Shown here: positions 19,993 through 31,242 of the stretch, piece by piece
Numbering within the stretch: the first letter of the stretch is position 1
Layout: every line of letters starts with the position of its first letter
From: Muscardinus avellanarius
Lineage: Eukaryota > Chordata > Mammalia > Rodentia > Gliridae
DNA length: 64,000 nt
Assembly: GCA_963383645.1 (NCBI GenBank)
Contig: OY726563.1
Coordinates: forward strand, 40,785,831 to 40,849,830
Reading direction: 5' to 3'
Made by a program: the position numbers and the translations under genes
The notes under the pieces: model-generated
What the model was told of the DNA's origin: nothing
The model's database searches: none
Seen by the model: only the letters and a program-made list of their open reading frames with translations

Positions 19993-20200
19993 ACGAGCGT
20001 GATGGTGCAGAGCTGTAATCCTAATACGTGGGAGGCTGGGAAAGGTGAATTGCAAATTCGAGACCAGCCTCAGCAACTGAGTAAGGCCCTCCACAACTTA
20101 GTGAGACTTTGTTCCAAAAATAAAATAAGACTGGGGGGTGGGATGTGTAGCTCAGAGGCAGAATGCCCTCAGGTTCTATCCCTAGCACCAAAAACTCAAA
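19993..20200 (+). mobile_element. Diverged dimeric SINE
   Basis: Both halves are present, with a tail rich in CAAA. Confidence 0.7.
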
Positions 20201-20261
20201 CAAACAAAAAGCAAACAAACCAAAAAATATGGATCAACTCTTAGATTAATCAAAAGCCTTC

Positions 20262-21180
20262 TAGGCTTAGTGCCATACACTTGTAATCCCAGTACTTGGA
20301 GGCTCAGGTAGAAGGACTGCAGGTTCAAGGTCAGTTTCAGCAACTTTGTGAGACCCCCAGCAATTTAGTGAGACCTTACTTCAAATGAAATGAAATAAAT
20401 TAAAAAGTGCTGGAGGTATAGCTTGTAGGGGTGCTGGAAAGCAGGCTGGAAGAAGCGCTTCCCCCCCCCCTCCAGTATGAGAGGTTAACTAGAGAAGTCT
20501 TCTTCCATATTAGGATTAGAAATAAGGTATTAAAAGAGTTAAGATATAGAAGTAAGGTAGGATTGGAAATAGAATGAAGATCCATAAACCCAGCTGCCCA
20601 GGTTGCAGGATTCAAGGACAAAGACAGGGGACCCACGAGGTCAAAGCCTCTAATCTCCAGTTTGCCAGCCAAGGTCTTTGTAAATGGGACCCCATCCCCA
20701 TATCTCTGAGCTACATCAGCAAACAAGGCCAGGCTAATCTGCTCTCCAGGCAGATTATTCAGTGCAGAGATAAGCCTGGCCCAGCCAAGACCCACCTTGG
20801 CAAGGCAGAGCAGGCTCTGACGTGTGTGGATGCATGTTTTAAAATTATTGGTTGTACTTGTTTGTCCTTGTATCCGATTGGTTGTATTCTAAGGTTGGCG
20901 AGCTCAAACTTTTGGTGGGCTCTGACATGTGTAACCACTCCCTCGTGTGTAACCACTCCCTCCTAGGGTTATAAAATTCAGAGCGTGGAGTGGGGAGGGG
21001 TCGAACCTTGCCATAGTGTTTTGGTCTCGACCCCTGGCTATCCGGGACAGCTGCAGCACAATAAACCTCGCTTGCATTTTACATCTCTTGTGAGTCCTTC
21101 GATATTTGGGTTGGTGGGCAATTCTCGGACCCTTCAAGCTCAGAGGTAAAATGCCCCTGGGTTCAATCCCCAGTAGCATG
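20262..21180 (+). mobile_element. SINE split by a solo LTR
   Basis: SINE sequence to 20423 ends 'gaggtatagct' and resumes at 21137 with 'agctcagaggtaaaatgcc'. Confidence 0.85.
20424..21136 (+). mobile_element. Solo LTR (gammaretrovirus-like)
   Basis: A 713-bp TG...CA element (TGTAGGGG to CCCTTCA) with a 4-bp duplication AGCT at 20420-20423 and 21137-21140. It has a TATA-like ttataaaa near 20969, AATAAA near 21060, and a short tandem 'gtgtaaccactccctc' near 20931. The 4-bp duplication and promoter layout fit class I LTRs. Confidence 0.88.
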
Positions 21181-21249
21181 TACACACACACACCTGTATC
21201 CCTCGGGTACTTGATATATCATGTCAAATTTTCAACCGAAAAACAATAG

Positions 21250-21445
21250 CCAGCTGTGGTGGGACACTTCTGTAATCTCAGCACTTGGGAGGCTGAGATA
21301 TGAGGATCACAGGTTTGAGCCCAGCCTCAGCAACTTAGTGAGACATTATTTCAAAATAGGAAAATAAAAAATAGGACTAAGGATGTAGCTGGGAAATAGA
21401 ACCCCTCCGTGTTCAATTCCCAGCACCCCACTCACACACACAAAA
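21250..21445 (+). mobile_element. Diverged dimeric SINE
   Basis: Both halves present, (CA)n-like tail. Confidence 0.7.
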
Positions 21446-21639
21446 GAAAACTATAAAAGTATGCTAAATGCAAAAAAAAAAAAGTCCAAAGAGACAAAGC
21501 AAGCATTGGAACCAAACTCAAATATGAAGCAGATTTTAATGTTATCGTATAGGAAACATACAAGAACTAAGAATAATATGTTAAAGCCTCTAATGGAAAC
21601 ACAGACAACATGTTAAAACATAAGTAATGGAGGAAGAAA

Positions 21640-22070
21640 TATGGGGCTCTGTGTTGTGGCAAATACTTGTGAGCCCAGTACTTTGGAGGCTGAGACAGGA
21701 AGATCTCCGTTTTGAGGCCAACTTCAGCGACCTAGAAAGACCCTAAGCAACTTATCAAGACCCCATTTCAAAATAAAGTTTGAGCTGGGCATGGTGGTTC
21801 ACGCTTGTAATCTCAGCATTTGGAAGGCTGAGACAGGAGGATCGCGGTTCGAGGACAGCCTCAGCTACTTAGTGAGGCTCTTTGCAACTCAGACTCTGTT
21901 TCAAAATAAAGAATAAAAATATAGGGATGGTGGTGTAGCTCTAAGGTAGAATGCCCCCTGGGTTCCATCCCCAGTACCTGCAAAACATAAATAAATAAAG
22001 TTTAAAAGGCTAGGGGTATAGTTCAGAGGTAGAATGCCCCTGGGTTCAATCTCCAGAACCAAAGAGACAC
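21640..22070 (+). mobile_element. Old SINE interrupted by SINE A
   Basis: Left half at 21640-21780, complete A copy at 21783-21990, and a trailing ID half at 22000-22065. Confidence 0.7.
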
Positions 22071-22079
22071 AGAGACAGA

Positions 22080-22395
22080 GAGAAACCCTAAAAATGAATA
22101 AAAAAGAAATGCTAGAAATAAAAATGCTTTATCAGAAAGTGTCTTTCAGAAGTCCATAATAGACTAAACACAGCAGAGGAAAGATTTGGTGAGCCTGAAA
22201 AAATGTCACTTGAAACTTCCCAGACTGAAATACAAGAAAGAAGAAAAAAAAAGAGAAATTTAACAGAACACCCAAGAACAGATAACAGAGTGATAACAGG
22301 GTGATAACAGAGCATGCCAAGTAGGTGTAATTGGAAAGCAGAAAGAGAGCAGAGAAAGGAACAAAACATATATTTGTAGAAGTAATTGCAAAGCC
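22080..22395. other. Unique A-rich spacer
   Basis: Purine-rich sequence with the short tandem 'gataacagagtgataacagg'; no gene recognised. Confidence 0.45.
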
Positions 22396-22955
22396 AGGCA
22401 TGGTGGCACATGCTTGTAATCCCAGCATTCAGGAGGCTGAGACCAGAGGATCGTGGTTCGCGGCCAGCCTCAGCTACTTAGGCCCTCCGCAACTCAGTTG
22501 ATAAGTTGGGTCCCTCCCCCGTGTGATCTTACAGCAGAACCCCGGAAGCCAGAAGCAGAGATATCGCTGGACTCCAGGTGCCTCGAGACCCCAAACATCC
22601 CAAGACTACAGATGTCACAAGAATCGGCATGTCTATAAAAGATCAGTGCCTCTGATCCACCACATGACTCAGCCAGCCGATCAGGACTATGCGCAACTCT
22701 CCAGATGCATGGCCATTCGGTCCCTTCCCCCACGGCCGGCTGACTCTCCGGAGGGTACTAGGGTTGGGGCTTAATAAAACAGCTGTCTGCTAACCCGGTT
22801 GGTGTTTTTACCTCCCTCCTAAACCCCCTAACTCTATTTTCAACCTAACATCAGTGAGACCTGGATTCAAAATAAAGAATAAGAAACAGGGCTGGGGGTG
22901 TAGCTTGGAGGTAGAATGCCCCTGGGCTTCATCCCCAGCACTGCGAAAAATTTGC
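22396..22955 (+). mobile_element. SINE A split by a solo LTR
   Basis: Left half to 22498 and the remainder from 22851; the break lies in 'ctcagtgagacc'. Confidence 0.85.
22499..22850 (+). mobile_element. Solo LTR, TGATAAGT family
   Basis: A 352-bp element starting TGATAAGTTGGGTCC, the same first 15 bases as the ERV LTR at 5787, and ending CAACCTAACA. It has a 5-bp duplication TCAGT at 22494-22498 and 22851-22855, a TATA-like ctataaaag at 22634 and AATAAA near 22774. Beyond the start, the body differs from the ERV LTR. Confidence 0.88.
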
Positions 22956-22989
22956 AAGACCTACCAAGACTGCTTACAACTGAATAAAT

Positions 22990-23193
22990 GAAGCAGGCAT
23001 GTATGCCTGTAATATTAGTACTTGGGAGGCTGAGAAATGAGGATCACAGGTTCGAAGACAGTCTCAGCAACTTAGTGAGACCCTGTTTTATTTATTTATT
23101 TATTTATTTATTTAATTAATTAATTTTTTTTGCGGGTCTGGGGATGGAACCCAGAGGCATTTGACCTCCAAGCTACACTCCCTGCCCAATTTT

Positions 23194-23253
<60 letters not shown>

Positions 23254-23461
23254 TTTTTGTGGTACTGAGAATGGAATCCAGAGGCTTTCTACCTCCAGGC
23301 TATACTCTCAGACCTATTTTTTATATTTTATTTGGAAACAGGGTCTCACTAAGTTGCTGAGAGCCTCACTAAGTAGCTGAGGCTGGCTTCAAACCCGTGC
23401 GATCCTCCTGTCTCAGCCTCCCAAGCGCGAGGATTACAAGCGTGCGCCACCACGCCCGGCT

Positions 23462-23554
<93 letters not shown>

Positions 23555-23775
23555 GGTATTGGGGTGGAACCCAGAGGCTTTCTACCTCCGGGTTATACTC
23601 CCAGACCTATTTTATACTTTATTTGGAAACAAGGTCTCACTAAGTTGCTGAGAGCCTCACTAAGTAGCTGAGGCTAGCTTTGAACTTGTATGATCCTCCT
23701 GTCTCAGCTACCCAAGCGCGGGGATTACAAGCGTGCGCCACCATGCCTGGCTTGAGACCCTGTTTTAAAGAAAAA
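22990..23775. mobile_element. SINE nest with two long (TTTC)n tracts
   Basis: A plus SINE left half (22990-23085) is broken after 'gagaccctgtttt' and resumes at 23755. Between lie a minus A right half (23125-23190), (TTTC)n at 23191-23252, a minus SINE B at 23258-23462, (TTTC)n with a CT core at 23462-23555, and a minus SINE B at 23555-23755. Confidence 0.75.
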
Positions 23776-23780
23776 ATAAA

Positions 23781-23990
23781 AGCCAGGCATGATGGTGCAT
23801 GCTTGTAATCCCAGCATTTGGGAGGCTGAGACCTGGAGGATCGGAGTTCGCGGACATCCTCAGCTACTTAGTGAGGCCCTCTGCAACTTAGTGAGACCCT
23901 GTTTCAAAATAAAGAATAAAAAATAGGGCTGGGAGTGTTGCTCGGAGGTAGAATGCTCCTGGGTTCTATCTCCAGTACCACACACAAAAA
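23781..23990 (+). mobile_element. B1-dID SINE, subfamily A
   Basis: Complete copy; an isolated ID half follows at 24010-24070. Confidence 0.85.
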
Positions 23991-24512
23991 AAGTAAAAAT
24001 AAAATAAAACAGGACTGGGGGTGTAGCTCTGAGGTAGAATGCCTCTGATTCAACCTCAAGTACAAAAAAAAGGCAAGGAATTCTATAAAATTAATGTGCC
24101 AGTATTGGGAAAAGGCTTCAAAATGTATTAATGTATCAGTATTGAGAAAGATTTTCAATTTTTCAAATATATCTTTGGAAGTAAAGAAGCCAGGAGCTTC
24201 AGAAAAAGGGGCTGCAGGATTCCAGGCACCAAGGGTGATTAGCAAGACAACAGAGATAGTTTCAGGGCCTTTTCAGTGTAAAGATAAGATTTTCCAAGGA
24301 AGTGGAAGGATGCCATAAAACTTCAGGAGATCCCAGACTTCGATAATCATGGGAGGATGCCTGAAGCCTTCGAGAGATAGCAGATTCTGATGATCAAATA
24401 ACACATTTTGGGTCTTAGGGAAACAGGACAGACCTGCAGGAAGGAATCCCCCACATCAAAAGACTGGCCCTAGAAGGGGGAGGATCTTTGTGGGTTAGGA
24501 GACTGGCTATAG

Positions 24513-24722
24513 CAGGGCATTGTGGCACACTCTTGTAATCCCCTCACTTGGGAGGCTGAGACAGGAGGATTGCACGGGTTCGAAGCCAGCCTCAGCTACT
24601 TAGTGAGGCTCTCAGCAACTTAGTGAGACCCTGTTTCCAAATAAAATATAAAAAAGGTCTGGGAGTATAGCCTGGAGGTAGAAAGCCTCTGGGTTCCACT
24701 CCCAGTATCACCAAAAAAAAAA
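24513..24722 (+). mobile_element. B1-dID SINE, subfamily B
   Basis: Complete copy with poly(A), inserted in an LTR. Confidence 0.88.
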
Positions 24723-24854
24723 AGACTGGCTATAAGAATACTCTGTGTCCAGAAATCTTTGGTGAATTCCTTCAAACCACCGCCCCCCCCATGCCACTCC
24801 TGAATGGCAGGGGCTGTGACTGTCTTCTGTATTTCTTTTTAAGAAACTCCTTTA

Positions 24855-25065
24855 GCCGGGCGTGGTGGCGCACGCTTGTAATCCTAGCATTTGGGAGGCT
24901 GAGACAGGAGGATCGGGGTTCACAGACAGCCTCAGCTACTAAGTGAGGCCCTCTGCAACTCAGTGAGACTCGGTTTCAAATTAAAAAAAAAATAGGGCAG
25001 AGGGTGTACCTCGGAGGTCGAATGCCCCTGGGTTCCATCCCCAGACCCGCAAAAAAAAAAAAAAA
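24855..25065 (+). mobile_element. B1-dID SINE, subfamily A
   Basis: Complete copy, about A22 tail, inserted in the same LTR. Confidence 0.88.
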
Positions 25066-25271
25066 AAAAAAGAAACTCCTTTAAATCTTCAGCAAGAGTC
25101 CAGGCTATTGTATATCTATCCTTAGCTTATGGGGATAGTCTTGGGGAGCCTAACAAAGGTCCCCAGGTATATTTTTCCAAACTATAACAGTCCAAAACCA
25201 TAACAATTAATGGCAGACACCAAATCACAGACCCAGCAAGCATGTTAAATACCCAAACTGCCTCTAGGTAA

Positions 25272-25478
25272 ACCGGGCGTGGTGGCGCAGGTTTGTAATC
25301 CCAGCATTTGTTAGGCTGAGAACAGAGGATCTTGGTTTGCAGACAGGCTCAGCTACTTAGTGAGGCCCTTTGCAACTTAGTGAAACCCTGTTTCAAAATA
25401 AAGAATAAAAAGTAGGGCAGGGGGTATATCTTGGAAGTCAAATGCCCCTGGGTTCCATCCCCAGACCCTTAAAAAAAA
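25272..25478 (+). mobile_element. B1-dID SINE, subfamily A
   Basis: Complete copy; tail 'ccagacccttaaaaaaaaa'. Confidence 0.85.
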
Positions 25479-25654
25479 ATTGCGTCTAGGTATATGATAG
25501 TTAAACTGAAGAAAATCACTGGCAGAGAAAATCTGGAGCACGTCCAGAGGAAGGAAAAAGACCTTGAGAGTGACAGGGTAAGAATTCTTGCTGGAAACCA
25601 TTCAAACAAAAAGAGATTGGAATGAAATATTTAGTGGTTAAAGTACCCCCAACA

Positions 25655-25865
25655 GAGCCGATGTGGTGGCACATGCTTGTAATCCCAGTATTTGGGAAGC
25701 CGAGACTGGGGGATAGTGGTTCTCAGACAACCTCAGTTACTTAGTGAGGGCCTCTGCAACTTAGTGAGGCCCCGTTTCAAAATAAAGAATAAAAAATAGG
25801 GCTGGGAGTGAAGCTTGGAGGCAGAATGCCCCTGGGTTCCATCCCCACCGCTGCAAAACAAAACT
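25655..25865 (+). mobile_element. B1-dID SINE, subfamily A
   Basis: Complete copy. Confidence 0.85.
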
Positions 25866-25924
25866 ACCAAACAAATTCATTGTCAGTAGATCTGCCTTGT
25901 TAAAAAGAAGTTCCTCGCTGCACT

Positions 25925-26120
25925 TGGTGGTGCATGTCTGTAATTCCAGTACTTTGGAGACTGAGACAGGAGGGTCAAAGGTTCAAGGACAGCCTCAGCA
26001 AATATTTGACTCACATCAGCCTAGCAAGACCTTATTTCAAGATAAAAATAAAATCAGGCTGGGAGTATAGCTCTGAGGTAGAATGCTCCTAGGACCCCCC
26101 CTCCCACACACACAAACACA
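25925..26120 (+). mobile_element. Diverged dimeric SINE
   Basis: Both halves, ending in a cytosine-rich and (CA)n tail. Confidence 0.7.
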
Positions 26121-26519
26121 CAAAAGTTCCTCTGCGAGAAAGAAAATAATATAGGCCAGAAACTTGGATCTACATAAAGAGTGTCAAAGAGGACATAATT
26201 AAATTTAAAATGAAATATTTCAGTATTTTCCAAATTACTTAGACCAATTGATTTGATAACAATTGTGTCACCCAGAGATACTTGCACAGGCTTTGGGAGG
26301 GAACAATGTTTAAAATATTGTTTTTTATGAAACTTTTTTAAAAAATTACTTTTTGCAGAACATTTTTAAAAATGACTTTTTTGCGGTACTGGGGATGGAA
26401 CCCAGGGGCATTCTTTCTACCTCTGAGTGACACTCCCCAGCTGTACCAGTGTTGGGAATGGCCAAGGAAGATTTGAGAAAGCTATGGTTATTAATATATT
26501 TTAAAAATTGGGTGCGGGC

Positions 26520-27149
26520 AAATCTGTGCAACGACTTGGTTTCTGACTAAAAGCAGGCAACTATTCCAATGTAAATTAACATTGCTAAAGGTAATTAAGT
26601 CAATAGGAGAGGAGAACTGGGCCTTTCTCTATCTAAAGAAAGATTTTAGGAGAGGAGAACTAGGCCTTTCTCTATCTAAAGACAGATCTACATGATTAAG
26701 CTAGCTAAGATGGTAGGAGGGGTCGACCTTCATGAAAGGAGACACCTTGCCACACCTTGTTGGGGGAGGTACCTTACAGGGTTAAGGGGAGGTACCTTAC
26801 AGGGACGTTCACTACGTCAGAATTACGCAAACACAGGATGGAGGTCTTGGGTATAAAAAGTCCGGTCCACGTGTGATCCCTTTGGTGTATTCATTCGAGT
26901 CACCCCTCCATGCCAGTCTGGTATGGAGCTGTACTTATCCTCTGTATTTCTATCTTTCTAATAAACTTCTTTAAATCTTCAGCAACTGTCCAAGCTATGC
27001 CTATTTATTCTTAGCTTAGGACAAGAACCCGCGGTAATTTTGTTTTTGGTCATTTTGGGTTTTGTTGTGGTTTGAGGGAAAGTGTGTCTGGGACCCTAAC
27101 AGGGGTCCCCAGGAACAGTTTCCCCACAACCATACTCCCAAATCCGTAA
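26520..27149 (+). mobile_element. LTR with intact promoter layout
   Basis: Contains a short direct repeat 'ggagaggagaac' near 26606/26650, a TATA box gtataaaaag at 26851-26860, AATAAA at 26960-26965, and an end 'aatccgtaaca' at 27149. Its cap-to-polyA interval, 26884 to about 26981, is the likely source type of the retrocopy at 17020. The left end is not defined. Confidence 0.65.
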
Positions 27150-27205
27150 CATCAGCCTTAATTTTTTATTTTATTTATTTTTTTTGCAGGGCTGGGGATG
27201 GAACC

Positions 27206-27528
27206 TGATAAGTAAAATAAAAAATTAAATGCGAGTAAAATAAAAATAAGTGAGTACGGCAGAGTGTGAAAAACACGAGAGAGGTCCGGTACACATGGCA
27301 TGTAAAGTTTTAATGGCACGGCCCTCCCGGGGATCAGGGCGAGGCACTGTGGGGCCCGCGCGCCTGTCCGAAGCTAGAGGACACGGGCTCTCCTTTTAAA
27401 GGCATGCATCTCGCGAGATGGGGGTTTACTCGCGGGAATGCCCAATTCTCGCGGGGGTTTCAGCCCCTCCCTTGCCCTGCAGAGGTCATGTGACACAAAG
27501 TCACATGAGTGCAGGACCCAACTTAACA
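27206..27528 (-). repeat. 3' LTR of ERV copy 2
   Basis: On the minus strand it starts TGTTAAGT and ends ACTTATCA. CGCG element at 27409-27418. Most LTR-LTR differences appear to be changes in this copy. Confidence 0.92.
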
Positions 27529-27879
27529 TTCCGGCCTTTTGATGGTAGGGATAATGGATGACGATTGGACCCTCTAGCTTCTTCCTGCTGTCAAGGGGCG
27601 TCGTCAGGGGCCCCAGGCCGGGAGGAGTCGGGAGTTCAGTCCCCCAGAAGGGGGTGCAGGTGGGTGCATAGCTGCAGTGCAAATTGGAGGTTACCCTGGA
27701 CAGCTTAGTGATGTGCGCTTGAGGAGGCTTGAACAGGCAAGGGCTATTAAAGAAAAAAACAAATCATGAGATTGAGCAGGCGACCAAAAAGGAGACTGGC
27801 TTACTCAGTACCTGGAGAGCTACCCTGAGCTGGCAAAGAGGATGGAGGTTGAGGGATCCAGGAGCCATCAGTCTTCAGC

Positions 27880-28030
27880 CAGGCTGAGTAGGGCCAGCGG
27901 CGGGGCCTGGTCTGGAAAGGTGCTCCCCCTGTGTTGAGGCACCTGGGGCTCACCCTTTTCCAAGGGCACTGTTCCAGTGGCCCTCCTGGCCACATGCCGA
28001 GCAGTCTGATTGGTAGGCGTGGCTTTGCCC
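27880..28030 (-). pseudogene. Gag zinc-knuckle remnant (ERV copy 2)
   Basis: The minus strand again reads a CGQEGHW core near 27970-28000, like the segment in copy 1. Confidence 0.5.
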
Positions 28031-29351
28031 CACTTGAGGCAGGCTCCTGGAGGTAGTTGTTGTTGCAGTCCTCCACACCTAGGTGGCGCTCCAGGGGGCT
28101 GAGCCGCCACCGCCAGCCGAAGGGCAGCTACCAGGGATCTGCTTTTTGGCAAAGTCGGAGTGTATGCTCCATTTCCGCCTGTTTCTCTCTGGAATTAAAA
28201 CTTAGATGCTATGTTAAGGTTCTGTCAGCTGCGACGGACCTACTCACAAAGAGCACGTCCCGAGACGGGTGTCCAGCAAGAATGGCAACGCGGACTCCGC
28301 ACGGGCAGACAGAATGTCGCCCCAGCCCCGGCCTGTCGTTTCCCGCAGCACCTAGGGCGCGCCCGAGCGGGCCACCCAGCAAAATTGCAGTCTGGCGCAG
28401 GCCAAGATGGTGACTGTGACATCATCAGGCAGTGACTATGCGCCATCACAAAATGGCAGCTGGCAGGAAAATAAATGGAAGCTGATGGGGGAGAGCATTT
28501 GGAGGGATACCAGACCGCTTATAAAAGTTCCTAACTATTCCTGGGCCACCGCAACCTATTTCCCAACTCGTATCAAGGCAGACAGGCTCTCAGGGCATCT
28601 GCTAGTATAAAGGTTCGACTTCCCATAATTGGTTCGCGGGCGGAAACGAAGAACAGGAAATGGGCGTCCCCGATTTCCCTGCTCAATCGTACGGAAACGG
28701 AGGTTAAGAGATAGGGAAGAACGTCTTCATTCCTTCTCAAAACCGGAGGATGACCTGGTCATCCACAGCGTGGTCCCAGTGGACCATGGGACAATGGGTC
28801 ACCAAGCGCTTGGATTTTTGGGTCCCAGTGGACCGGAAGACCCAAGTCCGGAACCCACTAACCAAGGGAAGGAGGCAGTTTACTGGAGTGAAGTGTTGCC
28901 AGCCAGCGCTGGCTGCGACAGAAGCGCTGAGAAGCTGCTGGGAGCGTGGTGGAGCTGGGGCGCGTGGATGCCGGTGGCTGGTGTGGACGGCACTGGCGGC
29001 TGGCGCAGGTGGGATCAGTGGGGGTGCGCAGGCGGCATGGCTTGCCGGGCAGGCGGCATGGAGACAAAATGGCTTCCAGGCACGCGCCAGACGCTGAGGC
29101 TGGGCCCCGAGGAGCACCGCCAGTGAGCCTGGCTCGGGGCGGGTGGGGCAAACCGGCCAGAGGTCCCGGCGGTGACCGGAGAACCAAGCTGGAACGGTGC
29201 TTTAGGAGGTCCAAGCGGCAGGCAGAGGTCCTGGCCTGCGCAGGCAGTTGGCAGGCAGAGCAAGTGCCAAGCTGCCTGGCTCGGGCCGGAAAGATGGCCG
29301 CCGACTCCTAGGATTGGTTAGGAGTGGAAAGTGGGAGGGATTAAAGATTGT

Positions 29352-29786
29352 GAGGCCTCCAGTGAGGCCATGAGGTGGGAGGGGTTAAGGATGGCGAGGC
29401 CTCCAGTGAGGCCATGAGGTGGGAGAGGTTAAGGATGGCGAGGCCTCCAGTGAGGCCATGAGGTGGGAGGGGTTAAGGATGGCGAGGCCTCCAGTGAGGC
29501 CATGAGGTGGGAGGGGTTAAGGATGGCGAGGCCTCCAGTGAGGCCATGAGGTGGGAGGGGTTAAGGATGGCGAGGCCTCCAGTGAGGCCATGAGGTGGGA
29601 GGGGTTAAGGATGGCGAGGCCTCCAGTGAGGCCATGAGGTGGGAGGGGTTAAGGATGGAGAGGCCTCCAGTGAGGCCATGAGGTGGGAGGGGTTAAGGAT
29701 GGCGAGGCCTCCAGTGAGGCCATGAGGTGGGAGGGGTTAAAGATGACGAGGCCTCCAGTGAGGCCATGGGTGGGAGGGGTTAAAGA
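29352..29786 (-). repeat. 44-bp minisatellite, ten units
   Basis: Units start at 29352 and every 44 bp to 29748. Each contains 'gaggcctccagtgaggcc' and 'gttaaggatggc', with very few differences between units. A YY1-like gatggcg falls in most. It is absent from ERV copy 1. Confidence 0.95.
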
Positions 29787-29795
29787 TGGTGGGGC

Positions 29796-29839
29796 CAAGA
29801 TGGCGGCCCCCCAGTGATTCCACGTGTCCAAGATGGCGG
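29796..29839 (+). promoter_or_regulatory. Two canonical YY1-type motifs
   Basis: CAAGATGGCGGC at 29796-29807 and CAAGATGGCGG at 29829-29839, reading on the plus strand, antisense to the ERV. Confidence 0.6.
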
Positions 29840-30371
29840 GCCAAAGCTGGCGACCCCCCCCCAGTAATTCCATGTGGCTGCTTACCGGAATGGCCAGGCC
29901 CAGGCAGCGGGGGTGGGCAGGCACAGGGTGAAGGGCGCCAGGGCGCGAGTCCGAGTGGAGGAACCAGCTGGAGCGCGGGCTGGACTTGGCGGGCTGGGGG
30001 CTGTTTAGCAGAGTGGCGGCCACCTAGATGGAGGAGGCAGGCGGCCCCGGCAGGCGGGTCTAAGCAACGCCAGGCGCGGAGAAGACATAGGCGCACGGTG
30101 TGGCGCAGTCCGCGGGCGGCGCGGTCCCATTCCAGCGGCGGGCGGCGTGGGCAGGCGGGAACGGCGGTTTTAGGAGGTCCAAGCGGCAGGCAGGAGCAGA
30201 GCAGGTGCCAGCATCACCCAAGGAGCCTGGCTCCGGGCGGGTGGAACTGGCAGCCTGGCGGCCGGCGGAGCCTGCACGCCCCGGCAGTGGTGGCTGTGGC
30301 CGCAGTGGCAGTGGAAGATTGCCATCGGCGCTCCAGAAGAGAGCACATGGGCAGGAAAAGATGGCCACTGG

Positions 30372-30713
30372 CTCTCAGCAGAGCGCAGGGCTGGAAAGAT
30401 GGCCGCGAGCTCTCAGCAGAGCTCGGGGCTGGAAAGATGGCTGCGGACTCTCAGCAGAGCCTGGGGTGGGAAGAAGGCCGCCGGCTCTCAGCAGAGCGCG
30501 GGGCCGAAAAGATGGCCGTGAGCTCTCAGCAGAGCTCGGGGCTGGAAAGATGGCCGCGGACTCTCAGCAGAGTGCGGGGCCAGAAAGATGGCCGTGAGCT
30601 CTCAGCAGAGCTCGGGGCTGGAAAGATGGCTGCGGACTCTCAGCAGAGCCCGGGGCGGGAAGAAGGCCGCCGGCTCTCCCGGAGAGCACGGGGCTGGGAA
30701 AGAAGGCTTACGG
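30372..30713 (-). repeat. 38-bp tandem array with YY1-like motifs (ERV copy 2)
   Basis: Nine units start at 30372, 30410, 30448, 30486, 30524, 30562, 30600, 30638 and 30676. Most contain aaagatggc followed by c, t or g; two have gaagaaggccgcc instead. Homologous to 6333-6522. Confidence 0.9.
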
Positions 30714-30919
30714 TCCAGGCAGGCATGGGGCGGCAGCGGCGGCAGTGGTGGGAGCAACGCCTGCAAGCGGAGCGCTGGTGTGGGACCTCACAGTCGAGCT
30801 GCTGGCGGGTCGGAGAGTCCGGGGCTCAAAAAGAGAGTAAAAATAAAAAGAGAAAACAGAAAAAAAAAAAAGGAAAAAAATGGGGAGGGACCCAAGAGTT
30901 CTCCCGGTTCGGCACCAAA

Positions 30920-31242
30920 TGATAAGTAAAATAAAAAATTAAATGCGAGTAAAATAAAAATAAGTGAGTACGGCGGAGTGTGAAAAACACGAGAGAGGTC
31001 CGGTACACGTGGCATGTAAAGTTTTAATGGCACGGCTCTCCCGGGGATCAGGGCGAGGCACCGTGGGGCCCGCGCGCCTGTCCGAAGCTTGAGGACGCGG
31101 GCTCTCCTTTTCAAGGTATGCATCTCGCGAGATGGGGGTTTACTCGCGGGAACGCCCAATTCTCGCGGGGGTTTCAGCCCCTCCCTTGCCCTGCAGAGGT
31201 CATGTGACACAAAGTCACATGAGTGCAGGACCCAACTTAACA
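30920..31242 (-). repeat. 5' LTR of ERV copy 2
   Basis: Minus-strand LTR, TGTTAAGT...ACTTATCA, with CGCG element at 31123-31132 and the E-box dyad intact. Confidence 0.92.

Larger units (their letters stand above)
24080..25203 (+). mobile_element. LTR interrupted by two SINEs
   Basis: LTR-like sequence is broken by SINE B (24513-24722; duplication agactggctata) and SINE A (24855-25065; duplication agaaactccttta). Its end, 'gtccccaggtatatttttcc' to 'ccataaca', parallels the LTR ending at 27149, and it shares 'cttctgtatttct' and 'tttaaatcttcagca' with that LTR. The left limit is uncertain. Confidence 0.6.
27206..31242 (-). mobile_element. Non-autonomous endogenous retrovirus, copy 2
   Basis: Same family as 5787-8896, opposite strand, 4037 bp. 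The 5' LTR is 30920-31242, primer site 30900-30917, internal region 27529-30919 and 3' LTR 27206-27528, with a 5-bp duplication GAACC at 27201-27205 and 31243-31247. LTRs differ at about 9 of 323 positions by eye, so it is younger than copy 1. It is longer than copy 1 because the 38-bp array has nine units rather than five and because an extra segment of about 950 bp includes a 44-bp minisatellite. No pol or env is seen. The long plus-strand frame at 29786-30922 is antisense to the element and reflects GC-rich repeats. Confidence 0.9.

Noticed and set aside
26700..27150. Host gene promoter (TATA box and AATAAA close together)
   Set aside because: TATA, a short R interval and AATAAA within 115 bp, with a terminal 'gtaaca', are LTR organisation, and related ends occur at 16519 and 25203.
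29786..30922. A 378-codon plus-strand open frame
   Set aside because: It lies antisense to ERV copy 2, consists largely of the 38-bp repeats and GC-rich leader, and ends across the primer site into the LTR junction. It lacks any domain.
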